Assembly (NCBI GenBank): GCA_024695475.1
Contig: JAILIC010000066.1
Coordinates: 20,355-84,354 of the forward strand
Origin: Treponema sp.
Lineage (GTDB): Bacteria; Spirochaetota; Spirochaetia; Treponematales; Treponemataceae
Length of the DNA: 64,000 nt
Reading direction: 5' to 3'
This document shows positions 15,764 through 25,000 of this stretch, piece by piece. Under the pieces are notes generated by a model. The model ran no database searches, had not been told where the DNA came from, and saw only the letters and a list, made by a program, of their open reading frames with translations. The position numbers and the translations under genes are program-made. Within the stretch, counting starts at the first letter, position 1. The number at the start of each line of letters is the position of its first letter.

Positions 15764-17559
15764 ACACTAGGATTAGAACATCCATAAAAGGTATTTGCTC
15801 CGCACTTTTAGTTGCTTGTGCAACTTTTATGGTTGTTTCGTGTTCTTTTTCTTTTCATGATACTTCTGTAACTGCAAAACTTGATGCAGTCGATAATTTT
15901 ATCTCTCAAGGTCAATCTTCTGATGCAATAAAAATACTGAAGAAGCTGCAGAAAAAACCGGCTAATGCTTTTGTTTCGATAGGTATTTATCGTCGGTATA
16001 TGCAGTTGGGGCGAAGCGATGATGCAGAGGCTGTATTACGTAAAGCTCTTGAAAAAAATGATACTAATCTTGATCTTAATGCAATTTATACACATTTTTT
16101 ATTACGATTGCAAAGATATGATGATGCACTTCCTTATGCAGTACGTCTGGTAGGTACAGACTATGCTTCTTTGTATTCCGAGTTACAATTAAAGCAGGCA
16201 TTGCTAAACTCTCAAAATACAGATTATTTCTATGATGCTACAAATATCCCTCTTTATAAAGCAGCCTATGATGTGACTCATGATACACGTTGGTTGCGTA
16301 ATGCTGCGGCATTGTCCTTATTAAAAGGAGATTCTACTTTAGCAGTTTCTTTTTTACCAAAGAATTTACCTTCTGCATGGGATGCCTATTTTTGGGCATT
16401 AGTGTTATATGATGCTGGTAAAATCTCTGAGTCGGCGGCATGTCTTGATACATTGAGCCAATATCCTGGTATGGCAGAAAATCGTATGCAGGATTTATCG
16501 ATTCAAGCAGGTTTATTACGTTCTGATATTTTTGTCACTATTGGTGATCAGGAGTCTGCAGAAAAAGAGCGTCAAAGAATTATTGCGCTAGGGGTGCACG
16601 ATCCTGCCATCTATGTAAATAGTGCCTATTGGGCACGAAAAAATAAAAACCTCATAAAAGAGTATGAGCTTTTACAACATGCGGTTACCGAATGGCCCGA
16701 TTATGTTCCTGCTCTTTCAGCTTATAGTGATTATGCATATCAGACAAGTCAACCGTATGTGGATGATGAGTATACCAAAATGATTCGTGCATCAGGATTG
16801 CAAACTATTGATATGCAAAACTATGAAGCAATTCCTCGGGTACCTTTTAAAACGGTATTGAATATGATCGATGACAGTCTGTCTCGTACTCAAGATCCTG
16901 TATTGTATCTTATTAAGATGGCGCTTAATTATAAAATGCAGCCAACAACTGATATAAAAGCGCAGCTTATCGATATTTGGCGTTTGCTTGAAAATAATCA
17001 AATAGGTACTGATATGTATCCTGATCCATTAATGCATTATGCTATGCATCTTTTATTGGTGACACATAGTTATGATGATGCAGTGCCTCTATTAAAGAAG
17101 TTTTTTTATCATAAGTATGCTTTTGTACCTGATATTGATTATTGGGATCAGGTTGTGGTAGCCAGTGAAAAAATGGCACTTTGGGAAATTGAGTATGCGT
17201 CATGGGTTGCGGCTTATGAAAAGCTTCGGTCTGTTTCCCTACGTTTATTTGAAAAAGCAGTCTATGAGTCTTCTAAGTGGTCTGATGAAAAGATATCTAC
17301 GCTTGTATCGTCACAGACTGCTACTAATCTGGCAATGGTATATGAAAGTTTAGGCAATGAAAAGAAAAGTCTTGAACTATATAATATTACCTCTGGATTG
17401 ACGATGGATCTCTCGTTGAAGTCTGAAATACTCTATCGTATTGCTTGTATTGATCGCCGTGAGCATAGACTGGAAGATGCCAAACGTGCGTTACAATATG
17501 CGGTTTCGCTTGATCCTTATAATGAGCGTGCACAGCTGTTACTTAGCAGTATGCATTAA
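15760..17559 (+). CDS. TPR-repeat lipoprotein
   Basis: A 599-residue protein starting at TTG (within TTGA shared with the nusB stop), preceded by GGAAGGTGAAGG. The signal peptide ends MVVSC, so it should be lipid-anchored and periplasmic. Tetratricopeptide-type helices are visible near the N-terminus (DAIKILKKLQKKPANAF, DDAEAVLRKALEKN) and at the C-terminus (LAMVYESLGNEKKSLELYN, DAKRALQYAVSLDPYNERA). A scaffolding role is likely; the partner is unknown. Placement after the SurA-like gene and nusB may be only positional. Confidence 0.7.
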   Translation: MNTRIRTSIKGICSALLVACATFMVVSCSFSFHDTSVTAKLDAVDNFISQGQSSDAIKILKKLQKKPANAFVSIGIYRRYMQLGRSDDAEAVLRKALEKNDTNLDLNAIYTHFLLRLQRYDDALPYAVRLVGTDYASLYSELQLKQALLNSQNTDYFYDATNIPLYKAAYDVTHDTRWLRNAAALSLLKGDSTLAVSFLPKNLPSAWDAYFWALVLYDAGKISESAACLDTLSQYPGMAENRMQDLSIQAGLLRSDIFVTIGDQESAEKERQRIIALGVHDPAIYVNSAYWARKNKNLIKEYELLQHAVTEWPDYVPALSAYSDYAYQTSQPYVDDEYTKMIRASGLQTIDMQNYEAIPRVPFKTVLNMIDDSLSRTQDPVLYLIKMALNYKMQPTTDIKAQLIDIWRLLENNQIGTDMYPDPLMHYAMHLLLVTHSYDDAVPLLKKFFYHKYAFVPDIDYWDQVVVASEKMALWEIEYASWVAAYEKLRSVSLRLFEKAVYESSKWSDEKISTLVSSQTATNLAMVYESLGNEKKSLELYNITSGLTMDLSLKSEILYRIACIDRREHRLEDAKRALQYAVSLDPYNERAQLLLSSMH

Positions 17560-17726
17560 TTATTCTCTTTGTCTATAGAGCATCTTTCTGATTGTCTATT
17601 TTATATTCTTTTATGTCTGATAAAATGATATTGTAAGACTTGTAAGAGTTCTGGAAAGAAATTCAATGAACTTTGGAAAGTAACACAATGATTTCCTAAA
17701 ACTATCAGAATGATCTCCGGACAGAC

Positions 17727-17759
17727 AAAAAAAAAGACAGTGGAGCTTGTCCACTGTCT
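17727..17759 (-). terminator. rho-independent terminator of groES
   Basis: AGACAGTGGA (17735-17744) pairs perfectly with TCCACTGTCT (17750-17759) around a 5-nt loop. On the minus strand the stem is followed by nine T residues (17727-17735). Confidence 0.9.
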
Positions 17760-17779
17760 GTATCTAAAAACTGGATATC

Positions 17780-18052
17780 CTATTCGATAACAGCGATAAT
17801 GTCGTTATTCTTAAGAATAAGGTAGTCTTCACCGTCGATTTTAATAGCGGTTCCAGCGTATTTGTCATACATAACACGCTCGCCAACTTTTACAGTGATT
17901 TTTTCATCTTCTGTACCTGGTCCAACGGCTGTAACTGTTGCAGTCTGTGTTTTTTCCTGAGCTGCTTCTGGAATGATGATTCCACCAGCAGTCTTTGATT
18001 CTGCTTTTTCAGGTTTTGCTAAAACTCTGTCTGCTAAAGGTCTGATTTTCAT
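17780..18052 (-). CDS. groES: co-chaperonin GroES
   Basis: The 90-residue co-chaperonin caps GroEL. It shows the family opening MKIRPLADRVLAKPEKAESK, the mobile loop TAGGIIIPEAA, and the end EDYLILKNNDIIAVIE. AAGGAG precedes the ATG. groEL does not follow: a strong terminator comes directly after, so groES is monocistronic here. I find no CIRCE element in the upstream 384 bases, so heat regulation by HrcA is not supported by sequence. Confidence 0.96.
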   Translation of the reverse strand: MKIRPLADRVLAKPEKAESKTAGGIIIPEAAQEKTQTATVTAVGPGTEDEKITVKVGERVMYDKYAGTAIKIDGEDYLILKNNDIIAVIE

Positions 18053-18205
18053 ATAAAAACTCCTTAAAGTGTTATTTTTTAGGATCCGGTACTGTTATAT
18101 ACGTACTGTATTAGAAAGTACCATACTTACAATATACGAATTTTTACTCGTAATCGTCAAGAAAAATAGAAAAAACTGACTCACTTATTTCGTAAAATAA
18201 TAAAG

Positions 18206-18256
18206 ATGGGTCAAAAGTATACAAAAAGGGAAAATAAAATAGACAATGAGTCAAAA
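18206..18256 (+). promoter_or_regulatory. direct repeat, candidate upstream activating sites
   Basis: ATGGGTCAAAA (18206-18216) and ATGAGTCAAAA (18246-18256) are 40 bp apart and lie about 120-170 bp before the sigma-54 promoter, the distance at which enhancer-binding proteins usually act. TGACTCA also occurs at 18177-18183, the inverse of TGAGTCA at 18247-18253. Assignment is inferential. Confidence 0.35.
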
Positions 18257-18378
18257 TGAAACACTAACTATTATTAAGATACGAATAAACTGCTCAAAAG
18301 TCAACAAAAAAATAAAAAAAACGTTATTTTTGTACTATAAGTGTATTTTTTCTATTTTATTGCTAAATTTGTTAAAAG

Positions 18379-18395
18379 TTGGCACATGTCTTGCT
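18379..18395 (+). promoter_or_regulatory. sigma-54 (RpoN) promoter before the sigma-factor gene
   Basis: TTGGCACATGTCTTGCT matches the -24/-12 consensus (TTGGCAC-N5-TTGCW) with the invariant GG and GC doublets separated by exactly 10 nt. The start site would be near 18405, about 30 nt before the ATG at 18437, leaving room for the ribosome-binding site TAGGAGA. Confidence 0.75.
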
Positions 18396-18436
18396 TATTT
18401 ACTAATGTAAGAAATTACAACAAATAGGAGACAAAG

Positions 18437-19273
18437 ATGAAACAAGAAGATACTGTATTGACACTTTACTTGAAAGATATTAATAAAATTCCTTTGTTGA
18501 CCCATGAAGAAGAAACTGAACTTGCAATAAAAGCCAGAAATGGTGATAAGATAGCTAAAGAAAAAATCGTTAAAGCTAATTTGCGCTTTGTTGTAAACGT
18601 AGCTAAAAAATATCAAAATCATGGTATTGATTTAAGTGACCTTATCAGTGAAGGTAATATTGGTTTGATGACTGCTATTGACCGTTTTGATGTTACAAAA
18701 GGGTACCATTTTATTTCTTATGCAGTATGGTGGATTAGGCAGGCTATTTTGAAAGCTATTTGTGAAAAGTCACATGCCATTCGTCTACCACTTAACCGTG
18801 CAAATGAATTAGTACAGATTGAGCATGCTCGTAAATCTGTTGCTGGCAATAAAACTGAAGAAACTGAGATTCAGGAAATTGCTGCAATGCTTAACATGGA
18901 ACCAATGCATGTTCGTGAAATGATAAATCTTTCACGTGAGATGGTTTCTTTGGATGCTATGGCTAATGAATCACGTTCTGATAAATCTGTTGGAGACTTT
19001 GTCGAGGATACTCGTTACGAAGCTCCTGAAGAAGCTGTAATTTCAGAATCAATGCATAATGATATCGAACGTATGCTTGATACACTTAAACCAAATGAAG
19101 CTAAAGTATTACGCCTGCGTTATGGCCTCAATGGTTCAAAACCAATGTCTTTGAAAGAAGTTGGTGATGTATGTAATTTGACAAAAGAACGTATTAGACA
19201 GATAGAAAAACACGCTATTGTTCGTATGCAACATCCTTCACGTATGCGCAAGCTTGCAGCTTACGTTGCATAA
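18437..19273 (+). CDS. RNA polymerase sigma factor, group 2 (RpoS/RpoD-like)
   Basis: A 278-residue sigma-70-family factor. It starts at region 1.2 (DTVLTLYLKDINKIPLLTHE), lacking the long region 1.1 of a housekeeping RpoD. Region 2 is complete (ANLRFVVNVAKKYQ, LSDLISEGNIGLMTAIDRFD, FISYAVWWIRQAIL), followed by region 3 and region 4 (LRLRYGLNGSKPMSLKEVG, LTKERIRQIEKHA). TAGGAG precedes the ATG. A sigma-54 promoter lies 42-58 nt upstream, so expression should depend on RpoN plus an activator. The last 59 nt overlap the 3' end of recG on the opposite strand. Confidence 0.88.
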   Translation: MKQEDTVLTLYLKDINKIPLLTHEEETELAIKARNGDKIAKEKIVKANLRFVVNVAKKYQNHGIDLSDLISEGNIGLMTAIDRFDVTKGYHFISYAVWWIRQAILKAICEKSHAIRLPLNRANELVQIEHARKSVAGNKTEETEIQEIAAMLNMEPMHVREMINLSREMVSLDAMANESRSDKSVGDFVEDTRYEAPEEAVISESMHNDIERMLDTLKPNEAKVLRLRYGLNGSKPMSLKEVGDVCNLTKERIRQIEKHAIVRMQHPSRMRKLAAYVA

Positions 19274-21434
19274 GTTCAAACGCATCCTGACGTGCTTGTT
19301 GCAAGATATCGTAATCTCGTGTGATATCTGCTATTCCTAAAGTAAGATTACCAGCTTGGATGGTCCCGGTTAATTCTCCGGGACCTCTTAGTTTTAAATC
19401 CTCTTCGGCAATAACGAAACCGTCAGTGTTTTGTCTTAAAGCTTTCATACGTGCAATACCAGTCTCAGTAATGCGGGAACTATAGATAAGAAAACAATAT
19501 GATTGCTGTGTACCACGTCCTACACGACCTCGTAGCTGATGCAATTGTGCCAATCCAAAATGATCAGCTTGTTCGATTACCATACAGGTGGCATTAGGTA
19601 CGTCTACTCCAACCTCGACAACTGTTGTAGCAATAAGAATATTGATTTTGCCCGATTTGAAGTCAGACAGGATTTTATTTTGTTGTTCTGTATCTATTTT
19701 AGAATGAACAATCGCGCAGGTAAAATCTGGAAATACTTTTTGAGACAAGTATGTGAACATTTCTTCGGCAGATTTAATAGTTGTGTTGCTTGAAGTCCAT
19801 TCATTTTGTTCTATGGCAGGGTATACAAAATATGCCTGATGGCCAGCTTCTAATTCCTTACGTACCGCTGTATATGCATTTTGCTCATGTCCCTCACGTA
19901 CCAGATACGTTGTTATAGGTTTGCGACCTTGTGGCATGGTCCTTATCGAAGAGATATCTAAATCACCAAATGCCGTTAATGCGAGTGTTTGCGGAATAGG
20001 TGTTGCGCTCATCATAAGCAGATGGGGTGAAATATATTGTGAGCCAAGTGATTCCATGGAGGTTTGGATACCTTTACTGATGATGGCATTACGTTGCATG
20101 ACTCCAAACCGATGCTGTTCATCGATAATGACGAGCTGTAAATCTTTGTAACGAACTTGTGATGAAAAAAGGGCATGAGTACCGATAACAATATCGATAT
20201 CACCATTTTTGAGTGCTTTTAGTAACTGGTTCCGTCCTTTTGATTGAAGGTTTCCTGTTAAAAAAGCTATACGTATTCCAAGTGGCGCCAGTAAAGATGC
20301 TGCATTTTCTGCATGCTGGCGTGCCAATAACTCGGTAGGAGCCATAAGAGCACACTGTCCGCTCCAGTCGATAGTTCTCAAGCAGGCAAAAAAGGCGACC
20401 AAAGTTTTTCCTGATCCGACATCACCTTGTAGTAACCGTGCCATGGTAAAAACAGGTTTTGGGTGAGTGTTAGTTGCTGACTCTTTAAATAAAACACTTC
20501 GTTCTCTATATCCTCGATCGATATCATCATTCATTTGCTGTATGACTTTCATCTGGTCATTGGTGAGTGTAAAAGATAGTCGAGTTAGCAACTCTTTTTG
20601 GTGCGGCGACAATGTTTGTATAAATGCTTCAGATGAAAATTGTGGGGGCGTTTGTAAATCAGTATCTGCTAAGTCAGTTAGAGAAAGAGCTGGCAATCGT
20701 CCTTTATGCTTGATAGCTCTTTGAGCCATGGTATATTGAAAGTGGAATAGCTCTTCGAAAATAAGTGTATGACGAGCCTCTGTAATATCTTGAGGATTTG
20801 CAGGACAATGTATTTTTTTGAGAGCTTCTTTTTTTGATAAAAGCCCACGTTTTGCAATCACATCGGGTGGCAGTTCATCATCTAACCCAACGATATAGGT
20901 ATCTATAGCAGCTTTTACGGCTTTACGGACTATTTTTTGGCTCAGACCTTCTGTAAGAGGGTAAATGGGAAGCATTCCTGAGTCAGGTAAGGGACTTTGG
21001 GTAAAGTTAGCTATATTTCCCTCAGATGCCAATACGGTAGCTTCAAAAGCAGTACTTTGTAATGCATTATATTTAACGAAGAATGTACCTGCTACAAGAA
21101 TGATGGCATTAACAGGAAGGCTCTTTTCGAGAAACGGACGGTTAAAAGCAATTAATTGCGCTTCCATCGTACCATCATTAATATAAATCTTGAGTGTGCG
21201 CATCTTGCCATAGCCAAACCAGTCATGACCAGTTACCTTTGCTACAGTATGGATTTTTGAAGTGCTTCTAAATTGAGAGAGTGTGGTGATGTGAGTCCTA
21301 TCATCATAATCTCGAGGGTAGAATTGGAGTATATCAGATATTGAAAAAACATTGAGATTGGCAAAGATCTTTGATACTGCTTTGCCAATACCTGGAAGTA
21401 CATCTATAGGGGTGTGAATATCTGATAGCTTCAT
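19215..21434 (-). CDS. recG: ATP-dependent DNA helicase RecG
   Basis: Monomeric helicase that remodels stalled forks and Holliday junctions. The N-terminal wedge/OB domain (TVAKVTGHDWFGYGKMRTL) is followed by the helicase core: Walker A LLQGDVGSGKTLVAF, APTELLARQHAE, IIDEQHRFGVMQR, MSATPIPQTLAL, then ATTVVEVGVDVPNA and QLRGRVGRG. The C-terminal RecG signature KLRGPGELTGTIQAG is present. Length 739 is slightly longer than the usual ~690. It is the last gene of dnaE-yggT-recG, with a 12-nt gap to yggT. Confidence 0.96.
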   Translation of the reverse strand: MKLSDIHTPIDVLPGIGKAVSKIFANLNVFSISDILQFYPRDYDDRTHITTLSQFRSTSKIHTVAKVTGHDWFGYGKMRTLKIYINDGTMEAQLIAFNRPFLEKSLPVNAIILVAGTFFVKYNALQSTAFEATVLASEGNIANFTQSPLPDSGMLPIYPLTEGLSQKIVRKAVKAAIDTYIVGLDDELPPDVIAKRGLLSKKEALKKIHCPANPQDITEARHTLIFEELFHFQYTMAQRAIKHKGRLPALSLTDLADTDLQTPPQFSSEAFIQTLSPHQKELLTRLSFTLTNDQMKVIQQMNDDIDRGYRERSVLFKESATNTHPKPVFTMARLLQGDVGSGKTLVAFFACLRTIDWSGQCALMAPTELLARQHAENAASLLAPLGIRIAFLTGNLQSKGRNQLLKALKNGDIDIVIGTHALFSSQVRYKDLQLVIIDEQHRFGVMQRNAIISKGIQTSMESLGSQYISPHLLMMSATPIPQTLALTAFGDLDISSIRTMPQGRKPITTYLVREGHEQNAYTAVRKELEAGHQAYFVYPAIEQNEWTSSNTTIKSAEEMFTYLSQKVFPDFTCAIVHSKIDTEQQNKILSDFKSGKINILIATTVVEVGVDVPNATCMVIEQADHFGLAQLHQLRGRVGRGTQQSYCFLIYSSRITETGIARMKALRQNTDGFVIAEEDLKLRGPGELTGTIQAGNLTLGIADITRDYDILQQARQDAFELMQRKLQACAYVKDVAYEQ

Positions 21435-21446
21435 ATCATCAAGATA

Positions 21447-22040
21447 TTAGAATGGCAATGCATGCAAGGCATTTGCAAGAATTGAAACAACATAACTGCC
21501 TGCAAAGCTAATGAATATTAGCGTGATAATAGATATGATAAGTGCTTTTTTAAAGCTAACTGGTTTTCCTCCAGAAAATGCACTGCTCATTTTAAAAATA
21601 AGTGGATTAATGCTTGCGTCTACCTGTGACCAAAGAGAACCGTATTGGTAAGAATCTCTGTTTGTCAGTAAAACGAAAAGTCTGATTGCAAGGAGTATTA
21701 TCACAACGGTCATAATCGAAGACACTAGTTGCCAGAGCAATAATAAAATTTTTGCGATAAGAAAACCGAGGCGGAGTGATTGTTCAGTGGCTATATGGTT
21801 GAACAATGCAGATAGTCCAAATAAGACAAACAGTGCCAGCATAGAAGAAAAATCAAGCATGGAAAACTGTAGCCATCGAATGCCTCTAAAAAGATTGAGA
21901 TAGGGATCGCACACTGATGATAAAAAGCGTCCAAAAGAGGAATAAGAGGCGTTAGGGATCCACGTGAGGATAATTCTTATAAAGCAAAGCAATGTATATA
22001 GCGAAACGACTGACGCAAGCAAACTAAAAATTGAAGACAT
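21447..22040 (-). CDS. YggT-family integral membrane protein
   Basis: A 197-residue protein with two YggT-like repeats, each giving two membrane helices: LYTLLCFIRIILTWIPNAS is the characteristic first segment, and DPYLNLFRGI the conserved Asp-Pro-Tyr stretch. The second repeat (LWQLVSSIMTVVIILLAIRL, DASINPLIFKM) is more degenerate. A final helix lies near the C-terminus. YggT proteins are linked to osmotic adaptation and cell division in some bacteria, but the role here is unproven. It sits between dnaE and recG in one tight operon. Confidence 0.72.
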   Translation of the reverse strand: MSSIFSLLASVVSLYTLLCFIRIILTWIPNASYSSFGRFLSSVCDPYLNLFRGIRWLQFSMLDFSSMLALFVLFGLSALFNHIATEQSLRLGFLIAKILLLLWQLVSSIMTVVIILLAIRLFVLLTNRDSYQYGSLWSQVDASINPLIFKMSSAFSGGKPVSFKKALIISIITLIFISFAGSYVVSILANALHALPF

Positions 22041-22052
22041 AAAATTACCTAC

Positions 22053-25000
22053 CTATGCAGTCCAAACCTCAAGAACTCCAGGCTTGTCTTGGAGCTGCTG
22101 AATAAATTCTTTTGACGACGGGGCTGTTAATTGCGGATTTGCCTGCACAATATATGGCCCCATATTTGTGTCTATATGAAAATATACATAACAACTGCCC
22201 GTAGTGCCAAACAAAAAATCACGCAAAGGCGAAATTTGGGTCTCATTTTGTATAGAAGCATCTAAGGCTATATGTAACTCTTTGATTGCATGGACTTGTA
22301 ATTGATTAGGATCTTCAAGTGTATCAACTAATAAAGATGGTTGTTCACGGGTTCCATCGACCTTACCAGTGAAAGCATAGATACCATCAACTTGTATTTT
22401 ATCGCGGAGTGTAGCCCAGGTTTGCGGGAAAAAAGTTACATCTATGCTACCATCATAGTCCTGCAATTTTCCAAATGCCATTTGAGGTCCTTGTCCCTGT
22501 TTGGTAGTGATAACTCTTAAATCAGTCAGCATGCCGATTGCAATATAGCTTTTACCAAGATTACGTAATTGCCTTGGATTTTGACCTGATGATTTTGCAG
22601 CATTTTTTTCTGCAAGATCTTCTTTTGCCGCTCTATCGATGGTTTTAGAATTAACAGTTGCACATTCTTTTATTGCCTTTTCATAGGTATCAAGAGGATG
22701 TCCACTGACATAACAACCGATAAGTTCTTTTTCTTCATTGAGTAGGGACATACGGTCTGCATCAGGTAAATCTTCAAATACAAAATCAGCAAACTCTTTT
22801 TCACCACTTTCTTCAAATAGACTGACTTGTCCATTTTCAGAACCATTTTTCTTTGCCTCAGCATATTCATATGCTCGTTCCATATTAGCTAAAAGAGTTG
22901 TTCTGTTTTTGCCAAGATTATCAAATGCTCCTGTTTTAATAAGTACTTCTATAGCATGTTTGTTGACTGTTTTAAGATCAACTCGATCGAGAAAATCGAT
23001 AAAGTCTTTGTAGAGCCCCTCTTTGCGTTTTTCGACAATTTCTGCAGCGGCAGAGTCTCCGAGGCCCTTTATTCCTTTGAGGCCAAATACAATATGGCCA
23101 TCAACAACATCAAAAATGGAATCTGAACGATTGATGTCAGGCGGATCAACAGGAATCCCCATACGCTTTGCTTCTGCAATATATGCAGGTAACCCATCTG
23201 TTGAGGTGATCTCATTGGTTAAGTTTGCTGCCATGAATTCTGCAGGGCGATGAGCTTTGAGCCAACCTGTACGATACGCAACGACAGAATAAGCTGCAGC
23301 ATGAGATTTGTTAAAACCGTATCCAGCAAAAGGAACCATGATTTCAAATATCTCATCTGCATGTTCCTTTGTAAAGCCTTGCTTTTCTGCACCTTCGATA
23401 AATTCCTTTTTTTTGCCCATCAGTACTTCGGGTTTTTTCTTACCCATAGCACGACGAAGCATATCAGCTCCACCTAAAGAAAAACCTGCAATCTTTTGAG
23501 CAACTTGCATAACCTGTTCCTGATAAACCATAACACCATAGGTTTCTTTTAGAATGCCTTCGAGACAGGCATCAGGATAATGTATAGTTTCAGGTTTCCA
23601 TTTTCCATCGATGTATTGAGGAATGTAGTTCATTGGACCAGGTCGATACAAAGCATTTAAAGCGACTAACTCTTCCAGGCGACGAGGCTTTGCTTGTCTT
23701 AAAATCTTTTGCATTCCAGGGGATTCAAACTGGAATACGGCAACTGTATCGCCACGGCAGAAAAGATCAAATGTTTGTTCATCAGTTTCGCTGACCTGAT
23801 CACATCTAAAATCTGGCTCACCGGGTTTTTTATGCTTATTTATGATGGTCTCGGCATAACGAATAAGAGATAATGTTTTTAGTCCAAGGTAGTCCATTTT
23901 GACAAGACCGCATGGCTCAATGATATCCATAGTATATTGGACGCCGACTTCACCAGTCTTTGGATCTTTGAATACGGGAGCCCAGTTAGGGAGTGCCGTT
24001 AAACCAATTACCATACCTGAAGCATGTAAACCAGTGTTGCGCTTACAGCCCTCAAGTTTTATGGCAAGATCAAAAAGCTTTTCGTAGCGAGGATCATGTC
24101 TATATTCTGCAAGTTGACCACCATCTGGAAACTTTTCATTTGGTGGGTCAAAACAGTTCTTAAGTTTTGCCTTTAGGTTTTCAGATACTTTGCTCTTAAG
24201 CATGTTTACTTCTGAAAGTGGAATACCAAGCGTACGGCCAACGTCAGCAATGCAGTTTTTAGGCTTAAGTGTACCAAATGTAACGATATGACCAACCTGT
24301 GCGTCACCGTATAGATCTCGTGTATGCTGGATAATGTCTTGTCTAAAATCGTAGTCCATGTCTACGTCAAAATCTGGCATGGAAACACGTTCTGGATTTA
24401 AGAAGCGTTCAAAAATCAGCTTGTAACGAAATGGATCAATATCGGTAATTGTCATTGCGTACGCAACGAGAGAGCCCGCTCCTGATCCTCGACCAGGGCC
24501 AATTGGTTTTCCATGTTCTTTTGCCCAGTTGATGAATTCCCAAACGATAAGGAAGTAGCCTGAAAAGCCCATGCCAAAGATAATACCGAGTTCGTATTCG
24601 GCACGATCACGGATTTCCTTCGTGATTTCCTTATAGCGCATTTTAAGACCCTTTTCGACCAGATAGCGCACATAGTCGTTTTGATCACTCTGGTAGTCAT
24701 CTCCATGCGTCTGAAATTCTTTTGGAAGTTCAAATCGAGGAAGACAGTCTTTTAATTCTTGGGTTTTGTACTGATGAATTGTAAGATTGCACATATTTGC
24801 AATCTTGAGCGTGTTTTCGTAAGCGTCTGGACAGTCAGGAAAAAGAATTTTCATCTCATCTTCGGTTTTAAAGTACCATTCATGTCTGTCTCCACCCATA
24901 GTTTGATGTGGTTCATTCATGTTCTTTTTAAAACCGATGCAGCGTAAACAATCCTGAGCTTCCCAGTCTTCTTTTTCAACATAGTGGATATCGTTTGTTA

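Larger units (their letters stand above)
18053..18436. other. 384-bp divergent intergenic region between groES and the sigma-factor gene
   Basis: It contains the groES ribosome-binding site, direct repeats of GTACTGT near 18084-18105, two copies of ATGRGTCAAAA (18206-18216 and 18246-18256), and the sigma-54 promoter at 18379-18395. No ORF or RNA gene is supported. Confidence 0.5.

Noticed and set aside
18053..18436. CIRCE element for HrcA before groES
   Set aside because: I found no TTAGCACTC-N9-GAGTGCTAA-like repeat.
22738..23499. Several 60-90-residue frames antisense to dnaE
   Set aside because: They mirror the codon pattern of dnaE and have no independent support.
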